In this document: in pieces, positions 1 through 6,679 of the stretch
Layout of the letters: every line of letters begins with the position of its first letter
Numbering within the stretch: the stretch's first letter is position 1
Source of the DNA: Alphaproteobacteria bacterium
GTDB taxonomy: Bacteria > Pseudomonadota > Alphaproteobacteria > Micavibrionales > CSBR16-224
Reading direction: 5' to 3'
DNA: 38,566 nucleotides
Assembly: GCA_021775895.1 (NCBI GenBank)
Contig: JAJFGX010000099.1
Span: 1-38,566, forward strand
Position numbers and translations under genes: made by a program
Notes under the pieces: generated by a model
The model's database searches: none
What the model saw: only the letters and a program-made list of their open reading frames with translations
Told to the model about the DNA's origin: nothing

Positions 1-659
1 GACGTAAACATCCACAACAGGAATTCTTACAAGTTGATACTACGAATATTCTATTTATTTGTGGTGGTGCTTTTGCTGGATTAGATAAAGTTATTTCTGA
101 GAGAGGGCGTGAAACAACAGTTGGCTTTGGTGCTGATGTTCAAGGGCCTGATGAACGCAGAGTTGGTGACGTTTTAAAAGAGGTTCAGCCTGAAGATTTA
201 ATGCGCTTTGGTTTAATACCTGAGTTTATAGGTCGTTTGCCTGTTATTGCAACGCTAGAAGACCTTGATGAAGATGCTTTAATTCAAATTTTAACAGAGC
301 CAAAAAATGCTTTAATCAAGCAATATCAGCGTTTATTTGAAATGGAAGGCTCCAATCTAACTTTTGAAGATGATTCATTAATGGAGATTGCAAAATTAGC
401 CATTGAACGCAAAACTGGTGCTCGTGGACTTCGTTCAATAATGGAAAAATTATTGCTAGATACAATGTTTGATCTTCCTGGAACTGAAAATGTTGAAGAA
501 GTCATCGTTAGTGGTGCTAATGTAAAAAATGGAACAAGCCCAGTCTTTGTTTATGGCGACAAAAAGAAAAGCAAGAAGAAGGATAGTAAGTCAAAGTCTT
601 CTAAGCAAAAAGTAGGTAATGATGATGATACTGAAGTTGAAAAGGACGTTGCTTCTTAA
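1..659 (+). CDS. clpX: ATP-dependent Clp protease ATP-binding subunit ClpX, C-terminal part (5' end outside window)
   Basis: ClpX is the AAA+ unfoldase that feeds tagged proteins into ClpP. The gene is open from the left edge (first complete codon at position 3). The visible part begins at the RKH pore loop (RKHPQQEF) and runs through the [11 protein letters not shown] segment, the [14 protein letters not shown] segment with the arginine finger, and the sensor-2 motif [15 protein letters not shown], all hallmarks of ClpX. After the family's usual end there is a lysine-, serine- and aspartate-rich tail of about 35 residues ([14 protein letters not shown] onward), which looks disordered. A hairpin terminator follows, so any lon gene, which often follows clpX in this class, is not in the same place here. 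Confidence 0.97.
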   Translation, partial: RKHPQQEFLQVDTTNILFICGGAFAGLDKVISERGRETTVGFGADVQGPDERRVGDVLKEVQPEDLMRFGLIPEFIGRLPVIATLEDLDEDALIQILTEPKNALIKQYQRLFEMEGSNLTFEDDSLMEIAKLAIERKTGARGLRSIMEKLLLDTMFDLPGTENVEEVIVSGANVKNGTSPVFVYGDKKKSKKKDSKSKSSKQKVGNDDDTEVEKDVAS

Positions 660-686
660 TTGTAACAAACATATATAATTAGATTA

Positions 687-712
687 GGGCAGGATTAAAT
701 TCTGCCCTTTTT
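687..712 (+). terminator. Rho-independent terminator after clpX
   Basis: GGGCAG and CTGCCC form a 6-bp GC-rich stem around a 9-base loop and are followed directly by TTTTT. It lies 28 bases after the clpX stop. Confidence 0.85.
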
Positions 713-736
713 CTTTAAGTCTTATTTCGTTATATG

Positions 737-838
737 TTAGAGTAGTTTCGGCTTTATAGTTATGCCTTTTTTAGGAATTGACTTCCTGCCATCAAAAGAT
801 AATTCTAATGCAGATTCAGTAAGTTTCATTCCAAGCAT
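737..838 (-). CDS. Possible small protein, 33 aa
   Basis: A short minus-strand frame begins with MLGMKLTESALELSFDG and ends in the basic stretch IKPKLL. GGAGAG stands 7 bases before this ATG, which is good spacing for a ribosome site. An in-frame ATG five codons further upstream lacks one. It lies between the clpX terminator and the end of the diguanylate cyclase gene. I recognise no family, and chance cannot be excluded for a frame this short. Confidence 0.2.
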   Translation of the reverse strand: MLGMKLTESALELSFDGRKSIPKKGITIKPKLL

Positions 839-916
839 TGCCCTTCTCTCCATGAAAGTGATTTATACAATTACTTGCACAAATTTATAACACATGAATT
901 CTGTTTTTAATAAGTT

Positions 917-1567
917 CTACATAAGGCTAAATTGAGCTTTATCAGAGTACAAGGCAACATCAGATGTGCAGTAAACATCTGCAAAAGAAGTGTCTGCATT
1001 ACAGTAGCCAAAACCCATACTGGTTTTTATTTCTATAGTTTTATCTTGTAGTTTTAAAGATAGGTTATTAATTTTTTCATGAATTATATTAGCTTTTTTA
1101 ATTGCATCTTCTTGATTTATTTCAGAAAGAAGCAGGGCAAATTCATCGCCTCCAAATCTTGATGCTGTATCACTACTTCTAATTACACCCATAATAGTGT
1201 TTGACACTAGTTGCAAGCACTTGTCGCCAACCATATGACCATATGTATCATTAATTTGTTTGAACTTATTAAGATCAAGCAAGATAAATAAACTACCTAA
1301 GCTATTATCGTGACGTTTCATACGTGTTATATTTCGTTCAAACTCCATTAAGAAGCCACGTCTATTATAAAGTCCTGTTAGCTCATCTGTTGAGGCTAAT
1401 TTTTCAAGTGCTTTAATACGGTTTTCTTGTGTAGCAATTTCTTCTTCTGCATCATCAATTTTTTTATATGCATGCTTTAGTAGTGCCATTGTTGCACTTT
1501 GTGTACGCCACCAAGTTTCAGTTTTTTGTCCATTATTATTAGCTTCTATTTGTGTATTTTGTTCCAT
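917..1567 (-). CDS. Diguanylate cyclase (GGDEF domain), 216 aa
   Basis: The protein should make cyclic di-GMP from two GTP. An N-terminal stretch without membrane segments (residues 1-57) includes a short predicted coiled coil (about 35-57), then comes the GGDEF domain. The hallmark DELTGLYNRRGF starts at residue 61, the metal-binding DLNKFKQIND near 98 and the intact active loop FGGDEF at 138-143. RSSD at 130-133, five residues before GGDEF, matches the RxxD inhibitory site, so product feedback is likely. The C-terminus (DVALYSDKAQFSLM) ends earlier than the usual ALYxAKxxGRNxV motif. No sensory domain is recognisable. GGGG is correctly placed before the ATG, and a good promoter lies 88 bases upstream. 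Confidence 0.92.
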   Translation of the reverse strand: MEQNTQIEANNNGQKTETWWRTQSATMALLKHAYKKIDDAEEEIATQENRIKALEKLASTDELTGLYNRRGFLMEFERNITRMKRHDNSLGSLFILLDLNKFKQINDTYGHMVGDKCLQLVSNTIMGVIRSSDTASRFGGDEFALLLSEINQEDAIKKANIIHEKINNLSLKLQDKTIEIKTSMGFGYCNADTSFADVYCTSDVALYSDKAQFSLM

Positions 1568-1654
1568 ATTTTAACCCCATTTATATATTGTAGATAGAAA
1601 GCTCTTTCCAATTATTATCTTGCAATTGTTATGCCAACTCTACCGCCGAATTGA

Positions 1655-1683
1655 AATATATGTAAATTTAGCTTGTGAGTCAA
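1655..1683 (-). promoter_or_regulatory. Sigma70-like promoter of the diguanylate cyclase gene
   Basis: On the minus strand TTGACT is followed after 17 bases by TATATT. Transcription would start near 1648 and leave a leader of about 80 bases before the ATG at 1567. Confidence 0.6.
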
Positions 1684-1751
1684 GCATTTAGTTGCTTTTT
1701 TATATACTTTTAAACCATAGGTAGAGTAATGGGTGTTATAGAAAATACAAA

Positions 1752-2744
1752 CTATGCATCTATTACTAGGACAATTTTGCCTATATGTTTAGAGCTTTGC
1801 ATTAATTCATGTGCTTGCTCGACATTATCTAGTGAAAATGTTTGATGTATAAGGGGTTTAATAGCCTTGTTATTTAATAAAGGCCATATGTTGTCGTAGA
1901 TGCCTTTTGTTAGCTCAGCTTTTTCTTCCATGCTACGTGGGCGTAGGGTCGATCCTGTTAGAATTAAACGCTTACTCATAATATCAAAAATATTAATTTC
2001 AGTAGTCCAACCACGTTGCCCTGCAATACTTACGTGTCGCCCTTTATCCTTCATGATTTTGATGTTGCGTGGTACATAGTCTCCGCCAATCATATCAAGC
2101 ACTACATCTGCTTTGTTTTCTGAAAGAGCTTCTACAAAATCCTCTGCTTTGTAGTTTATGGCAATATCTGCCCCAAGAGTACGGCATACTGCACATTTTT
2201 CATCAGATCCAGCTGTTACAGCTACTTTTGCTCCAAAAGCTTTTGCTATTTGAATTGCTGTAGTACCAATCCCTGAGCTACCACCATGTATAAGTATAGT
2301 TTCATCTTGTTGTAATTTTCCATGATTAAAAAGATTATACCATACGGTCATAAAATTCTCTGGTAGGGCGGCGGCTGAAATATAATCATAATTATTTGGT
2401 AGGGGTAGACATTGAGATATAGGAACAGTACAGTATTCTGCATATCCTCCGCCACTAACTAAGGCACATATGTCATCATTGATAGAGAAAGTACTATCAC
2501 CATTAAGAGCAACTATACTACCAGATATTTCAAGTCCAAGAATATCTGTTACTCCTGTTGGAGGATTATACCGCCCAGCTTTTTGTGCCAAATCAGGACG
2601 ATTAACCCCTGCGGCATGCACCTTGATTAAGGCTTCGCCTTTTTTTGGTGTCGGCACAGCTTGTTCAGTAATTTCAATAGTTGCATCTTTGCCAGCATTA
2701 ATGACTTTTGCGGCACGCATAGTTTTTGGTATATTAGAAAGCAT
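1752..2744 (-). CDS. NAD(P)H:quinone oxidoreductase, zinc-independent MDR family (PIG3-like), 330 aa
   Basis: This medium-chain dehydrogenase/reductase lacks zinc ligands and probably reduces quinones or other enones with NADPH in the cytoplasm. The N-terminal GroES-like domain contains AAGVNRPDLAQKAGRY (44-59), diagnostic of the quinone reductase/PIG3 branch. The Rossmann domain has the nucleotide motif HGGSSGIG (153-160) followed by AIQIAKAFGAKV. Length is typical. AGGG lies 9 bases before the ATG. The gene is divergent from the DUF1192 gene across a gap of about 60 bases that probably holds both promoters. The substrate cannot be told from sequence. Confidence 0.9.
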   Translation of the reverse strand: MLSNIPKTMRAAKVINAGKDATIEITEQAVPTPKKGEALIKVHAAGVNRPDLAQKAGRYNPPTGVTDILGLEISGSIVALNGDSTFSINDDICALVSGGGYAEYCTVPISQCLPLPNNYDYISAAALPENFMTVWYNLFNHGKLQQDETILIHGGSSGIGTTAIQIAKAFGAKVAVTAGSDEKCAVCRTLGADIAINYKAEDFVEALSENKADVVLDMIGGDYVPRNIKIMKDKGRHVSIAGQRGWTTEINIFDIMSKRLILTGSTLRPRSMEEKAELTKGIYDNIWPLLNNKAIKPLIHQTFSLDNVEQAHELMQSSKHIGKIVLVIDA

Positions 2745-2807
2745 TTGATAATCCCTTTTCTAGTGTTTAATATATTGAAAATATAACAGTAAACAGGAGT
2801 TAATAAT

Positions 2808-2999
2808 ATGGTTTTTAGTTCTGATGAAGAAGAAAATAAACAACATAAAACAGAATTCCCACGTATTTTGGACAATATGTCTGTTGATGAGTTAAAAGAA
2901 TATATTGCTGAAATGAAGCTAGAGATAGAGAGAGTTGAAGCAAATATTGAAAAGAAAGAAGCCTCAAAATCTATGGCTGATGCTGTGTTTGGGGGGTAG
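2808..2999 (+). CDS. DUF1192 family small protein, 63 aa
   Basis: A small cytoplasmic protein made mainly of one helix. The core MSVDELKEYIAEMKLEIERVE (about residues 24-44) followed by IEKKEASKSMADAVF matches the DUF1192 pattern found mainly in Alphaproteobacteria, whose function is unknown. AGGAG precedes the ATG at good spacing. Its stop codon overlaps the first recognisable codons of a tatC fragment in another frame, so its extreme C-terminus (FGG) could have been altered by the rearrangement that put the fragment there. Confidence 0.8.
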   Translation: MVFSSDEEENKQHKTEFPRILDNMSVDELKEYIAEMKLEIERVEANIEKKEASKSMADAVFGG

Positions 3000-3169
3000 C
3001 AGAAGGGTTAAAGGCAAAGCGTAGATATGCTATTGTGATTTCGTTTATTGTGGCAGCTGTAATGACTCCACCTGATATTATAAGCTAAATTGCCTTAGCT
3101 GTTCCTGTGATGTTGCTTTATGAAGTTTCTATTTTCTTAGTTCAGATTAATAATAAGAAAAAATCTTGA
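2993..3169 (+). pseudogene. tatC: 3' fragment of tatC (twin-arginine translocase subunit)
   Basis: Reading from 2993 (clearest from 2999) gives AEGLKAKRRYAIVISF, then VAAVMTPPDIIS, a TAA stop at 3086-3088, then IALAVPVMLLYEVSIFLV and a natural-looking TGA at 3167-3169. This is the C-terminal end of TatC: the K-R-R-Y-A-I-V segment, the T-P-P-D-x-x-S-Q loop and the last helix with its conserved glutamate. The TAA sits where TatC usually has glutamine, consistent with CAA to TAA. Roughly the first three quarters of the gene are absent, and the fragment begins inside the end of the DUF1192 gene, so a deletion or rearrangement is implied. No tatA or tatB is in the window, and an intact copy may exist elsewhere. 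Confidence 0.85.
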
Positions 3170-3191
3170 CCTTGCGTATTAATTTGTAATA

Positions 3192-3511
3192 ATGCACCTC
3201 TTTATTCTTTTTGGGTTTGGAAAAAATTCAAGAAAAACGAAGAAAAGTTAGCTAGCCCTGAAAATAAAATTATCAATCAGGCAGAAAAAACTTCTGCTGG
3301 TATTCTAACAAATCTTAACAAAGGTGCTTGTTTTATATGGAATTTATTTATAAAGGCATTTGATAAATGGCCAATAGTAACTGTCATTGCATCTTTTTTT
3401 GCTATCGCCATTTTTTCGCCTGTTATGACGATATTATTCGTATTAGGTGTAATAGCATTTATGAATGGAGCTAGTGCTGAAACAAACTATTTTGTGCCTA
3501 AAGAAAAATAA
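3192..3511 (+). pseudogene. Frameshifted small membrane protein gene
   Basis: ATG at 3192 opens MHLFILFGFGK but reaches a stop at 3249. From the A6 run at 3221-3226 a second frame stays open to TAA at 3509, reading KKFKKNEEKLASPENK and then a hydrophobic region (WPIVTVIASFFAIAIF onward, then ILFVLGVIAF) before the polar end FVPKEK. One extra A in the A6 run would join both into a protein of about 106 residues with a charged N-terminal part and one or two membrane segments. The open frame has no ATG, GTG or TTG start of its own before its hydrophobic part, and there is no clear ribosome site before 3192. It may be a decayed gene, a slippage-dependent gene or a sequence error. The family is not recognised. 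Confidence 0.5.
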
Positions 3512-3522
3512 CGGCGCTGACA

Positions 3523-3544
3523 GCTAACATTGTTTAATGTTAGC
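3523..3544 (+). repeat. Perfect 9-bp inverted repeat (hairpin)
   Basis: GCTAACATT and AATGTTAGC are separated by four bases. No T run follows on either strand, so it is not a standard terminator. It lies just after the frameshifted ORF. The remaining bases up to tRNA-Tyr hold nothing else I can support apart from a doubtful 18-codon frame. Confidence 0.6.
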
Positions 3545-3641
3545 CATCATTCCCTAAATAATTTTTAAAATACACTTATAGAACACACGTAATTACAAGC
3601 ATCTTTGTGAAATTTGAGGTAGGTTTTAAATTTTTTATGCT

Positions 3642-3698
3642 CTAACCGTACTCAAAGGATAATTCTACACCGCCTAAGTACTGGCGATTTTCAGGCAT
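3642..3698 (-). CDS. Doubtful 18-aa frame downstream of tRNA-Tyr
   Basis: GGAG seven bases before an ATG opens an 18-codon minus-strand frame ending in GGVELSFEYG. It is listed because its ELSFE stretch (TAGAATTATCCTTTGA) matches the small frame at 737-838 in 15 of 16 bases. It may well be chance. Confidence 0.12.
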   Translation of the reverse strand: MPENRQYLGGVELSFEYG

Positions 3699-3732
3699 AA
3701 AAAATCTCCATAAGGGAAATTTGTATTTTAAA

Positions 3733-3817
3733 TGGTGGAGGGAGAAGGATTCGAACCTTCGTACGCTATGCGGGCAGATTTACAGTCTGCTGCCTTTAAC
3801 CACTCGGCCATCCCTCC
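3733..3817 (-). tRNA. tRNA-Tyr (GTA)
   Basis: On the minus strand a class II tRNA of 85 bases runs from GGAGGGA to TCCCTCC plus A and an encoded CCA. The anticodon loop CTGTAAA gives anticodon GTA. A long variable arm, as expected for bacterial tRNA-Tyr, and the TTCGAAT T loop are present. Confidence 0.97.
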
Positions 3818-3925
3818 ACATGATATTTATGTATTAATTTATATGAAATAAATATATACATACATATAGCGTATAGATTAGGTACATTGTATTGACTATA
3901 ATTGTCAAGTTTAGAAAGAGAAAAA

Positions 3926-4759
3926 ATGCAAAAAAATCGTAAAAACATGCCTAAAGGCAATAATAAAGATAAAACTAAAGAACCAAAAATAAGACAAAGA
4001 ACCTGTGATTTGTTTGGTGTACATGCTGTTGGCGAGGCTATTTTGAACCCAAAACGTCATATACATGAAATTTTAGTAACGACGCAAGGTGAAAAGCAAA
4101 TAATGCCTATTTTAAGAGAATCGGAAGCTTTGAATTTACAACGTCCAGAGCCTATAATAGTTGAAAAACACAATTTGGAGGATATGCTTCCAGATGGTGC
4201 TGTGCATCAGGGTATGGCTTTGCGTGTGCAAGGACTCTACGCACCAAGCCTAGATAAGTTTTGCAGTGAGTTAGAAAAAAACAATAATATAAAAGATAAT
4301 ATTTTTGTCGTTTTAGACCAAGTTACAGATACACACAATGTTGGTGCTATTTTGCGTTCATCGGCCTTTTTCTCAGTAAAAGGCATGATTGTACAAGAAC
4401 GCCATACGCCAGAAATTAAAGGCGTTATAGCAAAAGTTGCTTGTGGTGGAGTGGAGCATGTTCCTGTTTTCCGTGAGACCAATCTATCCAGAGCTTTAGA
4501 AGTTCTACAGAACAATGACATTCTATGTATGGGACTTGATGAGCGTGGTCGAATGACATTGCCTGAAGTCATGGAAGATAAAAACTTGTCTTCATATTCA
4601 GGAATTGCCCTTGTGCTTGGTGCTGAAGGTGAGGGGCTAAGAAGATTAACAGCAGAGAATTGTGATGTTTTGGTTCAACTCCCATCATCAGGTGGAGCGA
4701 TTAAAAGCTTAAATGTTTCCAATGCGGCCGCTGTCGCTCTTTATGAGCTTAATAGATGA
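3926..4759 (+). CDS. rlmB: 23S rRNA (guanosine-2'-O-)-methyltransferase RlmB-type, TrmH/SpoU family, 277 aa
   Basis: This SPOUT-fold enzyme uses S-adenosylmethionine to methylate a ribose 2'-OH of RNA, most likely in 23S rRNA. A basic tail is followed by a substrate-binding domain starting at LFGVHAVGEAIL, then the catalytic domain with motif 1 (DTHNVGAILRSSAFF), motif 2 (LVLGAEGEGLRRL) and motif 3 (SLNVSNAAAVALYE), which form the trefoil knot. I chose the ATG at 3926, preceded by AGAAAGAG, over an in-frame TTG at 3902, because TATAAT at 3897-3902 would put the transcript start after that TTG. The exact rRNA position follows family knowledge and is not proven here. The stop lies 4 bases from the end of the convergent sdhE. 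Confidence 0.9.
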   Translation: MQKNRKNMPKGNNKDKTKEPKIRQRTCDLFGVHAVGEAILNPKRHIHEILVTTQGEKQIMPILRESEALNLQRPEPIIVEKHNLEDMLPDGAVHQGMALRVQGLYAPSLDKFCSELEKNNNIKDNIFVVLDQVTDTHNVGAILRSSAFFSVKGMIVQERHTPEIKGVIAKVACGGVEHVPVFRETNLSRALEVLQNNDILCMGLDERGRMTLPEVMEDKNLSSYSGIALVLGAEGEGLRRLTAENCDVLVQLPSSGGAIKSLNVSNAAAVALYELNR

Positions 4760-4763
4760 TTTT

Positions 4764-5027
4764 TTAACTGTAAAAAGCAATTATTTTTTGCAGTACATCA
4801 GAGTCAAGGTTAGCAGGGGGAGCTTCTTTTCCTGAAATCCAGCTGTAAATATCAGGGTCATTATTGGTTAATAGCTCTTCATATTGCAGCACTTCTACGT
4901 CTGTAAGTTTTGAGATATACTCATCGGCAAAGCGACCTAGTAAAAGATCTATTTCTCTAGTACCTCTGTGCCAGCTTCTAAAAAGCATTTTTTTACGCAG
5001 GTTGTTTTGTTCTTTATCCTGTGCCAT
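4764..5027 (-). CDS. sdhE: FAD assembly factor SdhE (succinate dehydrogenase assembly factor 2), 87 aa
   Basis: SdhE is a small helical protein that promotes covalent attachment of FAD to the succinate dehydrogenase flavoprotein. The signature RGTREIDLLLGRFAD begins at residue 21 and contains the RGxxE motif essential for the function. The following YEELLTNNDPDIYSWISG matches the family's second conserved block. Length is normal, and AAGGA precedes the ATG. In many Alphaproteobacteria this gene stands back to back with recG. Here two membrane protein genes lie between them. Confidence 0.92.
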   Translation of the reverse strand: MAQDKEQNNLRKKMLFRSWHRGTREIDLLLGRFADEYISKLTDVEVLQYEELLTNNDPDIYSWISGKEAPPANLDSDVLQKIIAFYS

Positions 5028-5073
5028 AGTAATTAATCCTTGTAATTTTAAGTGAACGTTTGGAGAGTAGCAT

Positions 5074-5727
5074 ATGGCATTTAAGAATTTTATAAAAGAA
5101 AATATTGTTTTGGTGATTGGTCTATTATTACCTTTATTATTGGTTTTTCTCTTTATTTTATCGAGTGCTATTCCAAGAATGATGGCAACAGCACCTGCAT
5201 ATGATTTTCTTTTTTCTATTAATCAATATGATAACACCCAAAATGCAAAACTTGCTGTAAATTTAAAAGTTGATAAAAATGGTAAAGTTATTGCCGTGGT
5301 TAGAAATACTGAAACTGCGCATAGATATTACCCTGAATTATATCGCTATAGAGCAAAAGATGGTTATGCCACTGCAGTAAAATCAAAGCACTTTCTTGAT
5401 GAAATTCTGGATAATGAGTCATCTATAAAATCAACAAAAACTATAGGTGTTCCAAATTCAGTTGCTAGGCTTGAATTAAATGATGACAGTGTTTCTCCAG
5501 ATGGTTATACCCTGGATACCTCACGTAATTATGGTTCAAATGGTATAGCTGGAGAAATATTCTACGGGCGTAAAAGAGGCTGCTCATATCGTTTGATTAA
5601 AGGCAACGCAGTTTTTTCATTTGAAGTTCATAATACAAATAATAACTATCGTCATTGTTCTTATTATTCTAATTCAAGTTTTAAATTATTGGGCTGGGTT
5701 ATTCCTAATAATAAAGCAGGAGAGTAA
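5074..5727 (+). CDS. Membrane-anchored protein of unknown function, 217 aa
   Basis: One strong membrane helix near the N-terminus (IVLVIGLLLPLLLVFLFILS, about residues 11-30) precedes a polar domain of about 180 residues rich in Asn, Tyr and Ser, which probably faces the periplasm. Two cysteines near the C-terminus (RGCSYRL and YRHCSYY) could form a disulfide. GGAGAG stands at good spacing before the ATG. The stop is 2 bases before the next start, so it is probably co-transcribed with the DUF2157 protein gene. Such N-anchored proteins are often encoded next to DUF2157 proteins, possibly filling the place of the GDYXXLXY proteins, but I cannot assign a family. Confidence 0.75.
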   Translation: MAFKNFIKENIVLVIGLLLPLLLVFLFILSSAIPRMMATAPAYDFLFSINQYDNTQNAKLAVNLKVDKNGKVIAVVRNTETAHRYYPELYRYRAKDGYATAVKSKHFLDEILDNESSIKSTKTIGVPNSVARLELNDDSVSPDGYTLDTSRNYGSNGIAGEIFYGRKRGCSYRLIKGNAVFSFEVHNTNNNYRHCSYYSNSSFKLLGWVIPNNKAGE

Positions 5728-5729
5728 AG

Positions 5730-6674
5730 ATGACCGAAATTTCATCGCATAAAGAAGATGCATTATCTCAAATTCTTTCAATTGCTAAACACAATGAAAT
5801 TACTTTAAAAGAGCTTGAGCAAGCATTTAAAACAATCAATCAAGCTAATAATGTGAGTGGTACTAGTATACTGCAAAAGTTATTTAGCTACTTGGGTGGA
5901 ATTTTTCTATTTGCTGGTGTTGCTACTTTTATAGGTATGCATTGGGAAGATATGAACCTTGCAGGGCATTTAATTGTAACTTTGGGTGCTGGTTTTGTTG
6001 CTTTTATTATGGCTTTAACCTGCTTGAGTAAAGAAAGATTTATACATGCTGCAACACCTCTGTTTTTGATTGCGGCACTATTAGAAAGCACTGGAATTGG
6101 AATTATGCTAGATGCTTTTTCAACCAGTAAAAATATACATCATGGTGCAATATTTATTTCTGTTGTTATGCTGATACAACACGGTGTAACTTTTTTTGTT
6201 AAGAAAAGAACTGTTTTAGCTTTTATTAGCATAGGTTACTTATTCCTTTTGTATTTAACACTGATGGATATGGTCGATGTAGATGGTGACATTATGAGTA
6301 CAACACTTGGTGGAGCTATGTTGTTTATAAGTTATTCATTAAGTAATAGTCGTCATGTTGCGCTTTCTCCATTTACTTATTTCTTTGGCTCTATAGGCTT
6401 TCTTGCAGGAAGCTTTGAAATCATGGAAGGCTCTATTTTTGAGCCTGTGTATCTTGGTGTTACAGCTTTGCTTATATATCTTAGCACCGCCATACGCAGC
6501 AGAACTCTATTATTTGTAAGTTGTACAGCAATGCTTTGCTATATTGGTTATTATACAGTTGAGCATTTTAAAGATTCATTGGGTTGGGTGTTGTCTTTAA
6601 TATTAATAGGCTTGATTATGCTTGGCATGGGGTCATTTGCCTTTAAACTAGATCGTAAAATGCAAGCAAGGTAG
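5730..6674 (+). CDS. DUF2157-like multi-pass membrane protein, 314 aa
   Basis: A cytoplasmic N-terminal region of about 50 residues with a helix (LSIAKHNEITLKELEQAF) precedes about eight predicted membrane helices. The first one (YLGGIFLFAGVATFIGMHWEDM) has the small-residue-rich helix followed by W-x-D/E typical of DUF2157 proteins. The function of the family is unknown. AGGAG precedes the ATG, and the stop is only 5 bases before recG, so the upstream gene, this gene and recG look like one operon. Assignment rests on the pattern of the first helices. The rest is generic membrane protein. Confidence 0.75.
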   Translation: MTEISSHKEDALSQILSIAKHNEITLKELEQAFKTINQANNVSGTSILQKLFSYLGGIFLFAGVATFIGMHWEDMNLAGHLIVTLGAGFVAFIMALTCLSKERFIHAATPLFLIAALLESTGIGIMLDAFSTSKNIHHGAIFISVVMLIQHGVTFFVKKRTVLAFISIGYLFLLYLTLMDMVDVDGDIMSTTLGGAMLFISYSLSNSRHVALSPFTYFFGSIGFLAGSFEIMEGSIFEPVYLGVTALLIYLSTAIRSRTLLFVSCTAMLCYIGYYTVEHFKDSLGWVLSLILIGLIMLGMGSFAFKLDRKMQAR

Positions 6675-6679
6675 ATATA

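Noticed and set aside
3086-3088. Read-through or recoding of the TAA inside the tatC fragment
   Set aside because: Most of the gene is missing upstream and there is no start codon, so recoding would not yield a working protein.
3523-3544. 9-bp hairpin as a terminator
   Set aside because: Neither strand has a T run after the stem.
3902-3925. TTG start for the RlmB-type gene, 8 codons upstream
   Set aside because: The TTG overlaps a TATAAT box and has no ribosome site, while ATG 3926 has AGAAAGAG before it.
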